Shown here: one piece after another, positions 1 to 10,500 of the stretch
Numbering within the stretch: the stretch's first letter is position 1
How the letters are laid out: each line of letters starts with the position of its first letter
Assembly (NCBI GenBank): GCA_910575555.1
Contig: CAJTFX010000012.1
Coordinates: 1,020-65,019 of the forward strand
Direction: 5' to 3'
Length of the DNA: 64,000 bases
Source of the DNA: Lachnospiraceae bacterium
GTDB lineage: Bacteria > Bacillota > Clostridia > Lachnospirales > Lachnospiraceae
Notes under the pieces: model-generated
Told to the model about the DNA's origin: nothing
Database searches by the model: none
The model's input: the letters and a program-made list of their open reading frames with translations, nothing else
Translations under genes and position numbers: made by a program

Positions 1-997
<997 letters not shown>

Positions 998-1248
998 AGT
1001 TCTTTCCGGCCAGTCCTTCCTTAACCTCTCCATCCTTACGAATGGATTCCCTTAAGTCCGGTTTGTCTGGCTTACTGTTTTTAGGTTGCATCTTTCAATG
1101 CCTGTTCTCTTGAATCTTCCGCCAGCCTCCATTGCTTTCGGCTGACTTCTCCGCTCGTTCAAGCGGAAACTCGTTTGAATCTTTCAAGGTTATTCCACTG
1201 TTCAGTTGTCAAGGTTGTCTGTTATCTCTCTTGCGCGACAACTTCTAT
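998..1248 (-). other. rRNA operon leader (no gene)
   Basis: This is the transcribed leader between the rRNA promoter and the mature 16S 5' end. No protein gene is credible here. The stretch contains the TTGACAACTGAACAG-like sequence (minus strand, around 1213-1199) that is common in clostridial rRNA leaders and spacers, and it probably pairs with sequence beyond the 3' end of 16S during processing. Confidence 0.6.
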
Positions 1249-1277
1249 ATTTTATCACAGTACTTCGCGTTTGTCAA
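1249..1277 (-). promoter_or_regulatory. rRNA operon promoter (P2-like)
   Basis: Minus strand: -35 TTGACA (1277-1272), 17-nt spacer, -10 TAAAAT (1254-1249). This is a near-consensus sigma-A promoter sitting between tRNA-Ser and 16S, so the rRNA operon can start independently of the tRNA. Confidence 0.85.
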
Positions 1278-1323
1278 TAACTTTTTTCAAAAAAATAACA
1301 ATTTTATTTTTGAAAATCTGGAA

Positions 1324-1411
1324 CGGAGAAAGAGGGATTCGAACCCTCGCGCCGGTCACCCGACCTATACCCTTAGCAGGGGCACCTCTTCGGCCTCTTG
1401 AGTATTTCTCC
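1324..1411 (-). tRNA. tRNA-Ser (GCU)
   Basis: An 88-nt cloverleaf is read on the minus strand. The acceptor stem GGAGAAA/TTTCTCC has its arms at 1411-1405 and 1331-1325, followed by discriminator G at 1324. The anticodon loop CTGCTAA gives anticodon GCU (codons AGC/AGU). The long variable arm is typical of serine tRNAs and the T-arm contains GGTTCGAATCC. No CCA end is encoded. It lies upstream of the 16S gene in the same direction. Confidence 0.95.
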
Positions 1412-1463
1412 GAACTGACATTTTCTTTTATAAAATTGTCCTTTGCGCCGTAACGCATTGCCT

Positions 1464-1492
1464 ATTTTACTAAATAAACCTTACTTTGTCAA
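1464..1492 (-). promoter_or_regulatory. tRNA-Ser / upstream rRNA promoter (P1-like)
   Basis: Minus strand: -35 TTGACA (1492-1487), 17-nt spacer, -10 TAAAAT (1469-1464). The hexamers match those of the second promoter at 1249-1277. It would transcribe tRNA-Ser and probably read on into 16S, because no terminator is visible between them. Confidence 0.85.
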
Positions 1493-1528
1493 TAGGTTTT
1501 TCCAATTTTTTTATATTTCTTTTCTTTC

Positions 1529-3199
1529 CTATACATTAAACTTATCCATTAAGCCTACCATAGTTTCTACCTGAGCTTTCTGCTCCTGGCTGACTGCCGC
1601 TGTCTCCTGAGAAGCTGCTGAATTGCTGTCAACGATTTCTGCAATACGCATAATATTTTCATTTAGCTGATGCATATGCTCCACATCACCGGTAAGAATG
1701 CCTGACATTTTACCCATTCTTCCTGTGGCTTCTTTTGCACCCATCATAACTTCTTCCATATTAACTGCCGTTTCATCTGCAATTAAAATTCCTTTATCTA
1801 CAGCCATAACCGTTCTTTCAATCAGCTTGTCTGTCTCACCTGCCGCTTTTGCAGATTCATCTGCCAGGCTCTTCACCTGATCTGCCACAATTGCAAATCC
1901 TTTTCCGGCTTCCCCTGCCCGGGCCGCCTCTATGGCTGCATTCAGTGACAGAAGATTGGTCTGGGAAGCAATATCTTCAATGGTGCTGATAATCTTTCCT
2001 ATTTCTTCGGAACAGCTGTTAATCTCGCTGATGGCTTCCTTCAGTTCCTGCATCTTTACGTTGCCGGCCTCCAGTACGTAACCTGCCCGATTGGAAATTT
2101 CCACTGTTTCCGCAGCCTCTTTGGCGCTGTGTTCCATACTTTTGTACATATCATTCATCAGACTCACTAAGTCAGATATTTTTCCTGCCTGCTCCTGGCT
2201 TCCTTCTGCCAAATCAACGGCAGCGCAGGACAGCTGCTCAGAACCGCTGTCAATCTGTAAGGAAACTTCCCGGATTGTTCCCAGTGTTTCCCGCATTTTT
2301 TCTTTGATTTTCAAAAATGATTCCTTGATCTGATCGTATTCCCCTACATATTCCTGCGTGATTTCAAAATTATAGTCTCCATTGCCCATTTTCTCTAATA
2401 TATCAGAGATTTCCTGGATCATTGCTGTGGTACTGCGCTTCATATGGATAATGGCTCCTGCCATTTTTCCCACTTCACTGCTGTCCTCTGCCAGTTCAAA
2501 ATCTCCATGAAAATTCCCTTCTGCCAGTTCAAGCATCTGTTCTGACACTTTAACAATCGGAGACAACAGCTCTTCTCTGGAAAATTTCACAATCTTTACA
2601 ATCTGGAAAATCAGATATAAAAAGGAAAGCGCATATATAAACTCTACAATTCCCTGGAATATTCTTAATTTCCCTTTTGCGCCATTTACTCTTTTCTGAA
2701 TACGTGTAATCACTTCATCTGTCAGGGAATTAATCTGCAGAGCGGTATTCCGGTACTCTTCGCCGAACACACGGCTCTTGGCGCCTTCTATATCACCCTT
2801 TCCGGCAAGCTCCATGGCTTCTTCTTCAATAGGCACCAGACCATTGGAAAAGTCTGCAATCTGGTTCATGCCATCCCATTCGTCCTTTGTGATGTTGTTC
2901 TTCTTCAAACCTGCTAGCGCCACATCACGATTCTTATCTTCATTCAGTTCTTTCATATAATCATCGTAATATTGCTGATCTCCGGTAGCCGCATAAGCCT
3001 GCACTGCATAGGTTAATGTCTTAGATCCAAGCCTGTACTGATTCAGATATGTAGTAGTCTCAAGCTCCTCATCTGACACCCGGCTCATAAAGATACTTGT
3101 ACCAATGGAAAGCAAAAGCAAGACAGCTCCCGCCGCTACTGTAATAACTGATTGTCTGATTATTTTTTTCAATTGAAATGACTGACTGTTTTTTTCCAT
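1529..3199 (-). CDS. methyl-accepting chemotaxis protein
   Basis: A 556-residue chemoreceptor. A short cytoplasmic N-terminus is followed by a membrane helix (about 18-37), an extracellular helical sensor region (about 38-180), a second membrane segment (about 185-205), a HAMP-like region, and a long cytoplasmic coiled coil. The conserved signalling hairpin motif [20 protein letters not shown] is in the C-terminal third. Such receptors pass ligand signals to CheW/CheA; no other chemotaxis gene is in the window, so it is an orphan. The ligand cannot be read from the sequence. A GAAGGGAAG ribosome site precedes the ATG. It is a single-gene unit with its own promoter at 3258-3286. Confidence 0.93.
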   Translation of the reverse strand: MEKNSQSFQLKKIIRQSVITVAAGAVLLLLSIGTSIFMSRVSDEELETTTYLNQYRLGSKTLTYAVQAYAATGDQQYYDDYMKELNEDKNRDVALAGLKKNNITKDEWDGMNQIADFSNGLVPIEEEAMELAGKGDIEGAKSRVFGEEYRNTALQINSLTDEVITRIQKRVNGAKGKLRIFQGIVEFIYALSFLYLIFQIVKIVKFSREELLSPIVKVSEQMLELAEGNFHGDFELAEDSSEVGKMAGAIIHMKRSTTAMIQEISDILEKMGNGDYNFEITQEYVGEYDQIKESFLKIKEKMRETLGTIREVSLQIDSGSEQLSCAAVDLAEGSQEQAGKISDLVSLMNDMYKSMEHSAKEAAETVEISNRAGYVLEAGNVKMQELKEAISEINSCSEEIGKIISTIEDIASQTNLLSLNAAIEAARAGEAGKGFAIVADQVKSLADESAKAAGETDKLIERTVMAVDKGILIADETAVNMEEVMMGAKEATGRMGKMSGILTGDVEHMHQLNENIMRIAEIVDSNSAASQETAAVSQEQKAQVETMVGLMDKFNV

Positions 3200-3257
3200 A
3201 AATCTTCCCTTCTTTTATCTCTATTTCTTTCAGTATTTGGTTGATTTGTTTAATAAT

Positions 3258-3286
3258 ATCTTACTTTATAATCTTTCTTTCGTCAA
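3258..3286 (-). promoter_or_regulatory. promoter of the chemoreceptor gene
   Basis: Minus strand: -35 TTGACG (3286-3281), 17-nt spacer, -10 TAAGAT (3263-3258), about 60 nt upstream of the start codon. A good vegetative sigma-A promoter. Confidence 0.75.
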
Positions 3287-3365
3287 GTTTAACCATGGTT
3301 TTCTGATTATTTTTCTGTATTTATTCATTTTAGGGAATACTTATGCAATATCAGGTTTGGGCCGG

Positions 3366-3400
3366 AAAAAACAGAGTATCTGTTATATTCTGATACTCTG
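3366..3400 (-). terminator. rho-independent terminator of the fumarase genes
   Basis: A perfect 9-bp stem (CAGAGTATC at 3372-3380 pairs with GATACTCTG at 3392-3400) with an 11-nt loop. On the minus strand it is followed by six T residues (3371-3366). It starts 14 nt after the stop codon of the beta subunit. Confidence 0.9.
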
Positions 3401-3413
3401 TCTCTCTGATTCG

Positions 3414-4049
3414 TTAATTTACTTTTGCATACTCCCTGACGGCAGTTTCATATAAATTATTTCCTTCCCGGTCTATAACCACAACTACAGGAAAATTCTC
3501 CACTTCCAGCCTTAAAATTGCTTCTGCGCCCAAATCCTCATAACAGACTGTCTCGGATTTCTTGATACATTTGGAAAGCAATGCCCCGGCTCCTCCTACT
3601 GCGGCAAAATATACTGCCTGGTTGCGGACAATTCCGTCAATCACTTCTTTTGTACGTTTTCCTTTCCCTATCATTGCTTTTTGTCCCAAGTCCAAAAGTC
3701 TGGGGGCGTATTTATCCATACGGCTTGCCGTGGTAGGGCCGGCAGAACCGATGGGACGGCCTTCTCTGGCCGGTGAAGGGCCCATATAATAAACAGCGGC
3801 ATCCTCAATGGGAAACGGAAGCGTTTCCTTTAATCTCCTCTGCAGCTCTTCTGCTTCAGACTGCTGCAAAGGAGATTTCCCGCCCGTTTCAGCATAAAAC
3901 TCTTTTTCTGTCTGATTCAGCGCTTCCACCAGCCGTTTATGGGCGGCGTCCCTGGCCACATAAACCGTTCCGGTAATATAAACATAATCTCCTGCATGAA
4001 GCTCCTCTGTCACTTCTGCAGTAATGGGTGTTTTCACGTATTTATCCAT
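3414..4049 (-). CDS. fumB: fumarate hydratase class I, beta (C-terminal) subunit
   Basis: About 211 residues, matching the C-terminal domain of iron-sulfur class I fumarases (or the TtdB subunit of tartrate dehydratase). With the alpha subunit it interconverts fumarate and malate. Family motifs seen: a start like MDKYVKTPIT, the GDYVYITGTVYVARDAAHKR region, and YMGPSPAREGRPIGSAGPTT, which shapes the substrate site. The frame is open further upstream, but a GAGAGG ribosome site 8 nt before the ATG at 4049 supports this start. It follows the alpha gene by about 50 nt and ends at a strong terminator. Separate alpha and beta subunits are usual in Clostridia. Tartrate dehydratase remains possible. 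Confidence 0.9.
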   Translation of the reverse strand: MDKYVKTPITAEVTEELHAGDYVYITGTVYVARDAAHKRLVEALNQTEKEFYAETGGKSPLQQSEAEELQRRLKETLPFPIEDAAVYYMGPSPAREGRPIGSAGPTTASRMDKYAPRLLDLGQKAMIGKGKRTKEVIDGIVRNQAVYFAAVGGAGALLSKCIKKSETVCYEDLGAEAILRLEVENFPVVVVIDREGNNLYETAVREYAKVN

Positions 4050-4099
4050 AACACAAACCTCTCTGTATTCCTGATTGTCAGTTAGTTTCATCTCCTGCC

Positions 4100-4945
4100 T
4101 TACAGCTCCCTCACCACATGGCGGTTTACATGACAGCAAATATTAACCGCTACCGGAAGCCCCGCTATATGGGTGGGATACGTATTGATATTTACTGCAA
4201 GGGCCGTAACGGTGCCTCCCAGTCCTCCGGGACCTATTCCCAGCCTATTGATTTTGTCCAGCATTTCCTGCTCCAGCTCCTTTACATAGGGAACTAACGC
4301 GTGTTCACCCACCGGCCTTGTCAACGCCTGTTTGGCCAAAAGCGCACATTTTTCAAAAGTTCCGCCAATTCCCACTCCCACTACCATCGGCGGGCAGGCA
4401 TTGGGGCCTGCATCCCTGACTGCCGTTAAAATCGCATTTTTTACTCCCTCTATTCCATCGGCAGGCTTCAGCATAAAGACTCTGCTCATGTTTTCGCTGC
4501 CGAATCCTTTGGGCGCCAGGGTAAGTCTTACTTTATCTCCGGCCGCAATGGTATAATGTATGACTGCCGGCGTATTATCTTTGGTATTTTCTCTGAGAAT
4601 CGGATCTCCCACCACAGATTTTCTTAAAAATCCTTCTTTATATCCGCGGCGCACCCCTTCGTGAATGGCGTCGTCCAACAAGCCTCCTTCAAAATGCACC
4701 TCCTGGCCGATTTCTGCAAAAACAACTGCCATTCCCGTATCCTGGCAAATGGGAATCCGCTCTTCTTCCGCTATCCGGAGATTTTCCTGAAGCTGACCTA
4801 AAATTTTCCGGCCCAGCGGCGATTCTTCGATTGCCTCCGCTTTTTTTAACGACTGCTCCATATCTTTGGAAAGACAGTGATTGGCTTCTATGCACATTTC
4901 TTTGATATTCTCTGTGATTACTTCTGTTGAGATGCTGCGAATCAT
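4100..4945 (-). CDS. fumA: fumarate hydratase class I, alpha (N-terminal) subunit
   Basis: 281 residues, the [4Fe-4S]-binding N-terminal half of class I fumarase. Three cysteines expected to hold the cluster are present in the motifs PICQDTGMAVVF (about residue 63), GPNACPPMVVGVGIGG (about 180) and INICCHVNRH (near the C-terminus). The last iron of the cluster activates the hydroxyl of malate in this family. It is the first gene of a two-gene operon with the beta subunit. Substrate choice between fumarate and tartrate cannot be settled from sequence alone; fumarate is more likely because no tartrate genes are nearby. Confidence 0.92.
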   Translation of the reverse strand: MIRSISTEVITENIKEMCIEANHCLSKDMEQSLKKAEAIEESPLGRKILGQLQENLRIAEEERIPICQDTGMAVVFAEIGQEVHFEGGLLDDAIHEGVRRGYKEGFLRKSVVGDPILRENTKDNTPAVIHYTIAAGDKVRLTLAPKGFGSENMSRVFMLKPADGIEGVKNAILTAVRDAGPNACPPMVVGVGIGGTFEKCALLAKQALTRPVGEHALVPYVKELEQEMLDKINRLGIGPGGLGGTVTALAVNINTYPTHIAGLPVAVNICCHVNRHVVREL

Positions 4946-4999
4946 AACATTTCTCCTTTAATCCTGAACTTCAGCCTGCCTTTTTGCATGCCTTATTTT

Positions 5000-5028
5000 A
5001 TAATAATGGATATATATTCATCTGTAAA
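5000..5028 (-). promoter_or_regulatory. promoter of the fumarase operon
   Basis: Minus strand: -35 TTTACA (5028-5023), 17-nt spacer, -10 TATTAT (5005-5000). It begins 4 nt after the stop codon of the upstream DUF4173-like gene, with no terminator seen between them, so some read-through is possible. Confidence 0.65.
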
Positions 5029-5031
5029 CAA

Positions 5032-6624
5032 TCATCTGAAATATTTTTCTGCCGCCTTTGCCGCCTGATATCTGGAAAAGTGAAAGGTTCGTAAAGTCAT
5101 AGTTTCTGCTTTATTCAATGCCCGCTGAAATTTCTGTTCCAGTTTGCATCTTCTGCAGCCGGAAACGTATCCGTTCCGATCTTCGTAGTATTTTAATCCT
5201 GTTGAATATCCATACACGTCTTCCGTATAGCCGCCGTATTGCGCCGTATGTTCTGCAGAATGTTCATGTTCAAATTCACAGCTGCTTAATACAGGCACCG
5301 CATCTACTGACAAACCCGTCAGATATGCCACATCCCTGTAACTCATCTCCCCTCCAAGCTGAGCCACATTGTAGCTTGCAATAAGAGCATCCGCCTTACC
5401 GAAAGAAAACATCAGATAGAACACAGTAACCACTGACATACAGTAACGAAACAGTCCGAACTGCTCCTTTAAGATATTTACCACCACTCCCACCATCAGG
5501 ACTGCCAGCATACTGAGAAACCAGAGCACCAGGACCCTGAGAAAACTTAAATGATAAACAGAGATGTATAACACCATCCGAAATGCACTGGAAGCAATCA
5601 TCAGATACGTGCATCCGGAAAATATCAGCAAAAGGATTTTCAGCCATTGATGTTTCTGAAAAACAGAGAGACATACTACCACAAGAATCAGATTAAACAT
5701 ACACAAAAAAAGCAATTGAAAAAATCCCTGATGCGCATATTCAGAATACGTATACCCCTCAGGAAGCAGCCTGCCGCCGGTAAACAAGAACACTGCCTGA
5801 ATCACGCAGAAAATCAGGTAAATGGCTGTGATCATGGAAAGAAAGGTAATGGCAATGACAGGATTCTTCCTGCTCTTTTTTTTCTTCCATTCCGGCATAT
5901 TATTCTGGGTCAGCGCCGACAGAAAACTGTAAATTCCGAAAAATCCCAGAATCATCAGGAACAGAACCAGGAATAAGTTGGGAGAGAACACAATCTGACG
6001 CCCCAGATTGTGAAACAAACTGCCCACAAATCTGGAAAAAATCTGATCTGCGCTGCTTAAAAGGGCAACCACAATCAGAATCATCGGCAGTCCGATTAAT
6101 GCCCCAATGATAATATATTTGATATTTTTATTCGTCTTTTCATCTTTTTTATATTTTTTCCTGCTATTTACCGCATGAATCACGGGACTTGCAATCTCAG
6201 GTACCATGCACAGATACAAAAACAGAAGATTGCAGATATACTGGCCCAGATTCCATGTTCTGTCATCATAGATCTGACGTATCATAAATACTGTAATCAG
6301 CAAAAGAATACCCAGGGTATTGAAAAACAGAACAAATCCATTGGCGGTAAGCACAGTGCTTACGCCAAGCAGCAGACTGGGAATTATATACCACCAATTG
6401 GATCTGCGCCAGGGAATTTCATTTTTCTTTAAGAACAGGCAGCATACAGTTAATGTTGCGGCTGTGATAAACGGAAAAGTAATTCCAATAAAATTTTTGT
6501 AAAATGCTATGGTAAAACAAACTGCGTACAAGAAAGAGATTCCCATAAAATACGGAACATTATGAATCATTACCGGATTAATGGGTTTTTCCTGCTCCAG
6601 TACGGACGCATCATGCTTTTCCAT
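5032..6624 (-). CDS. DUF4173/DUF4153-like polytopic membrane protein
   Basis: About 530 residues with roughly a dozen hydrophobic segments from residue 25 to 425, then a soluble C-terminal part. The segment ALIASYNVAQLGGEMSYRDV followed by YLTGLSVDAVPVL resembles the end of DUF4173 proteins. A Cys-containing loop (VSGCRRCKLEQ) lies near the C-terminus. Function is unknown. The ATG at 6624 has GGAGGG six nt upstream; an ATG at 6630 sits too close to it. The start overlaps the end of the XRE regulator gene, so the two are translationally linked. It forms an operon with that regulator and DUF2975, a grouping often seen in Firmicutes. Confidence 0.75.
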   Translation of the reverse strand: MEKHDASVLEQEKPINPVMIHNVPYFMGISFLYAVCFTIAFYKNFIGITFPFITAATLTVCCLFLKKNEIPWRRSNWWYIIPSLLLGVSTVLTANGFVLFFNTLGILLLITVFMIRQIYDDRTWNLGQYICNLLFLYLCMVPEIASPVIHAVNSRKKYKKDEKTNKNIKYIIIGALIGLPMILIVVALLSSADQIFSRFVGSLFHNLGRQIVFSPNLFLVLFLMILGFFGIYSFLSALTQNNMPEWKKKKSRKNPVIAITFLSMITAIYLIFCVIQAVFLFTGGRLLPEGYTYSEYAHQGFFQLLFLCMFNLILVVVCLSVFQKHQWLKILLLIFSGCTYLMIASSAFRMVLYISVYHLSFLRVLVLWFLSMLAVLMVGVVVNILKEQFGLFRYCMSVVTVFYLMFSFGKADALIASYNVAQLGGEMSYRDVAYLTGLSVDAVPVLSSCEFEHEHSAEHTAQYGGYTEDVYGYSTGLKYYEDRNGYVSGCRRCKLEQKFQRALNKAETMTLRTFHFSRYQAAKAAEKYFR

Positions 6625-6829
6625 CTTCATCCCTCCATTCTAATATGTCCCCCGGCTGACATTCCAACGCTCTGCAGATCCTATCTAATGTGTCAACTTT
6701 AATTGCTTTCGCTTTGCCATTTTTCAAAATGGAAATATTCGCCATGGTAATTCCCACTCTCTCAGAAAGCTCCGTCACGCTCATTTTCCGTTTGGCAAGC
6801 ATAACATCTATATTGATAATAATTGCCAT
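6611..6829 (-). CDS. small XRE (Cro/CI, YozG-type) transcriptional regulator
   Basis: 72 residues, almost entirely one helix-turn-helix: MLAKRKMSVTELSERVGITM, then ANISILKNGKAKAIKVDTLDRI, and a tail like CQPGDILEW. This is the short YozG-like group that typically accompanies DUF2975 membrane proteins and is thought to control their operon. Here it lies directly between the DUF2975 gene (41 nt upstream) and the DUF4173-like gene (overlapping). A candidate operator is the 20-bp palindrome at 7403-7451 upstream of the operon; binding is inferred. Confidence 0.88.
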   Translation of the reverse strand: MAIIINIDVMLAKRKMSVTELSERVGITMANISILKNGKAKAIKVDTLDRICRALECQPGDILEWRDEDGKA

Positions 6830-6870
6830 CTCTTCCTCCGTTCCTGATATTGATAATATTTATCATCCCG

Positions 6871-7350
6871 CTAAATAGTCAGCTCATTCTCATTCTGCAT
6901 CTCGGCAGCTTTCTGTACCAGATGAGACAGAGCCGCCGCTGTTACTGCCACCGTCACCCCTGCAAATTCCACCAGCAGAGAACCCAGGAAAATCCCAGGA
7001 TGATTCATATTCAGCAGCAGCAAAATCAGATTTGCCAGAAAAAAGTATCCGCTGTCCAATAATGCCAGTGTGGAAATGTATTTTAAATATCTGGAATTTG
7101 TCATGGAGAATGAATTGTCCTTTTTAATTTCCATGGTAATCTTCCATCCAAAATACAGCACCATATAACAGGGAACGGCCGTCAGCCAGATTACGATCAG
7201 CCACGGGATATAACAATGGGAAAACTCCGGATAAGCCGCCGCTGCCTCCTGTCCGAATACCGGCACCAGATAAAAATAAATCACGGCTCCGCAGACTGCA
7301 ATTCCTGCAATTATGCCTTTTAACCATTTGCTTAAACTCTCTTGCGTCAT
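6871..7350 (-). CDS. DUF2975 family membrane protein
   Basis: 159 residues with four predicted membrane helices (about 12-30, 48-70, 90-112 and 122-145). Size, helix layout and pairing with a YozG-like XRE regulator are the hallmarks of DUF2975. Function is unknown. It is the first gene of the three-gene operon and has a strong promoter at 7383-7411. Confidence 0.82.
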   Translation of the reverse strand: MTQESLSKWLKGIIAGIAVCGAVIYFYLVPVFGQEAAAAYPEFSHCYIPWLIVIWLTAVPCYMVLYFGWKITMEIKKDNSFSMTNSRYLKYISTLALLDSGYFFLANLILLLLNMNHPGIFLGSLLVEFAGVTVAVTAAALSHLVQKAAEMQNENELTI

Positions 7351-7382
7351 TTTATAACCTCCCTATTTGTTTTATTATAATT

Positions 7383-7411
7383 ATCATACCCTTATAAGCA
7401 ATAAAAGTCAA
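7383..7411 (-). promoter_or_regulatory. promoter of the DUF2975/XRE/DUF4173 operon
   Basis: Minus strand: -35 TTGACT (7411-7406), 17-nt spacer, -10 TATGAT (7388-7383), about 33 nt before the start codon. The -35 lies within the left arm of the palindrome at 7403-7451, so a protein bound there would block polymerase. Confidence 0.75.
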
Positions 7412-7451
7412 TATAAATTTATCGAATTACAATAAATTTATATTGACTTTT
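7403..7451. repeat. 20-bp perfect inverted repeat (operator or terminator)
   Basis: The left arm (7403-7422, starting AAAAGTCAATATAAA) is the exact reverse complement of the right arm (7432-7451), around a 9-nt centre. It is flanked by A- and T-rich runs, so it could form a weak terminator for the BspA-like gene that ends at 7508. It also covers the -35 box of the DUF2975 promoter, which fits an operator. Confidence 0.75.
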
Positions 7452-7507
7452 TATATATTATTATCAGATTAAGTATGATTTCTGCTGCCGGCTCTGTATC
7501 TGCCCGC

Positions 7508-10500
7508 TTACCTGATTACGCTGATTCTGCAGGAAGCCTTTTTTCCGCTGCTGGTCTTAACCCGTATCGTTGCTTTTCCTTTTTTCAGGGCTGTGACTCT
7601 GCCGAATTTGTCTACCTTCGCAATCTTTTTATTGGAGCTGCTCCAGGTCAGAGTATCGGTTGCATTTTTTGGAGATACGGATGCTTTCAACAGGAGGCTG
7701 CTTTTTACTTTCATAGAACTCTTTTTCTTTAAGGTTACTTTCGCCGCCTTTTTCGCTTTCGGTACGACAACTACGTTCAGACTGGCTTTTTTCTTCCCGG
7801 CTCTGACAGTAACAGATACTTTTCCGGTTTTTTTCCCAGTGATTTTCCCGTTCTTCACTACTGCAATCTTTTTATTAGAAGTGGACCATTTGAGTTCATC
7901 GGTGGCATTGGCAGGAGACACATACGCTCCTACGCGGATACTCTTTCCTTTCACCATATAAATTTGTTTTTCGCTCAAAGTAATCTTTTTTACAGGGATT
8001 TCTTTCGTTCCCCCGCCTGGTTTTTCTTCTGCACCGTCTTTGCCTGGCCCGGAATCAGGAGAATCCTTATCTGTATTCCAATTGCCGGAACCAGACGCCG
8101 GCGGCGCTGTACCGGGATTCTTATCCGTTTCCCCGTTACCGGAATCCGGCGCCGATGGATCTGAAACAGAATCCGTAACGGTGACGGTGCAACTATCTCT
8201 CCCAGTGATTCCATCCATGCCGTTTTCCGTAAAGGCGGTAACTGTGACCGTTCCGTTTTTCCTGGCTGTTAAGATTCCATCTTTACTGACTTCCGCTACG
8301 GAAGGATCTGAAGAAACAAAGGTCAGGCCGCTCAAAACCCGCGCATAGCCGCTGTTCGAAGGCGCCGCGGCAACCGTAAGAAAATGGTAAGCGCCAGGTT
8401 TCATCGTAATGGATTTTTCACTCATTCTGAGGGATTTTATCAGCGGAACAATCCTGTATTTATAAGGGTAGTTACTCGTATCCACATCATAGAGTATCGG
8501 TTCTGTGCCAAATGGGGGAACCCGGTAATGCTCGCTTCTGACCGTACACGTAAGGGTGCATTGACCCTCTGCAAGTCCTTTTACGGGAATGCTCTGGTCC
8601 CCGTTTCGTCCCATCTGCATAAGCGTTGGTTTATCAATTTGCCAATTATAAGTGATATTAGAGGAATAAGCGGGCGCGCCGCCGTTTACAATAAATTCTT
8701 TTCCCAGAGGAATCAGGACAAAGCCCTCCGCGTCAATATATTCGCCTTTCCCATTCTGTCGGATCTCTTCCTCATAGGTCCATTTAGCCTGCAGCGTCAT
8801 GTCGCCCCGTATTCGGTCAAATTCAAAATCCCACAGTTCCTCCCCGTAGTACCAGCCTATAAAGATATAACCGGGACGGACAGGATCTGCCGGCTTTTTC
8901 ACATGCCCAAACTGCAGAATTGTCTGCGGGGGAATATCTGCCGTACCCCAGGCGTTGAAAGTGACGGTAAAGCTGCCGGAAGGAACGCCCAGATCTTCTT
9001 CTGTATAATGAAAACCGGCGTTCAGCAGACAGTCGTTCCCTGCTTTGTTGAAGCTGCCGGAAAGCGTGAAATTCTTCCATTCCTTCCCTGTGCCGGAATA
9101 ATAAACGTCTTTCAGGGAACTGCATCCCCAAAATACGCTTATTCCCATATAATTCAGGCTTTTGGGAAGGGAAACAGAGGTCAGACTTTTACAGCCGGAA
9201 AAAGCATAAGAGTTTATCTCAATCAAGTTTTCCGGCAGAGTTACGCCGTTTAATTTTTCACAGTCTTCAAAGGCGCTGATGGGAATATATGTAAGTTTTT
9301 CCGGAAAAGAAATCTCTCCCGACAGACTTTTGCATTGGAAAAAAGACTTTTCCCCCATTTTTTCCAGGTTCGGAGAGAGTGTGAGCTTTTCCAGACCCTC
9401 GCAGGACGCAAAAGCTTCCTCGCCGATTTCTATGCAGGTGTCCGGAAGCCTGATTTCCTGTACAGACTTACAGCCGGAAAAAGCAATTCTGTCAATCTGA
9501 GTGATACCCTCCAGAATTTCAATGCGTTTCGGTGAAGCATCGGCAAAAAGCCTCGTATATCCATCTCCAATGGCCGTCATCTGCCGGCCGTCTAACCATG
9601 AGGGGATTACAATATCCTCCCTATCTCCGGTATAATACATAATCCTTGTTTCTGATTCTGAAAAGTGCCCCGGGAAGAACTCATGGGGATTACAATTGTA
9701 AATAATTTTTACTTCATCTGTAAGCTGAACGTTAAGTCTGTTCCACTGGGCTTCGCTCCCGGCGTAATAGATTTCTCTTAAACTGAAGCAGCCATTAAAA
9801 GCGTCTGCTCCAACAAAAGTTACCCCTGCAGGCACGACGATTCGTTCTAACGCGCTGCACCCTTCGAAAGCCCTGTCCCCAATACGGACGACACTGTCTG
9901 GAATATCAGCATGGACAACGCTCCGGCAGCCAGAGAAAGCCTCCGTTCCAATGGATGAGACAATCGTATTCCCAAGCCCCGCCGGGACAGACAATTCGCT
10001 GTCTGTTCCGCAGTATCCTGAAATCTCAGCCGTTTGATCCGATAACAGCGAAGATTGATAATCCTCCGGGTTAAAATTAAAATGCAGATGAGCCTTTTCT
10101 ACCGTCTTTGAAAAATCATAATATTCTTTTGTATCTTCAAGTTCATCTCTGCCAGAGCCGTAATAAACATTCTGCAGACCTGCAAATTGGAACGCGGAGC
10201 CTATTTTCTGGATGGAAGCGGGGATATAGACGCTCTGCAATTCTTTGCACTCCCAAAACGCATAACTGTCAATCCACTCTACGCTCTCCGGCGCTGCAAA
10301 CGCTTTTATATTTTTCAGCGGACAGAATACAATGCGTCTCTTTGCGCCGCTATCACCAAGTTCATATAAAACTCCTTCCTGTACCGTATAACAGAGATTC
10401 TTTTCATCTACCAGGATTTCTTCTAAATTTTTACAATCCATAAAGGCTCCATCGTCTATCTCAGACATGCTCTCCGGTAGGGTGACGCTCTTTAAATTAG

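Noticed and set aside
5118-6502. Plus-strand reading frames over the DUF4173-like gene
   Set aside because: Shadows of a membrane-protein gene with a clear minus-strand start, ribosome site and operon context.
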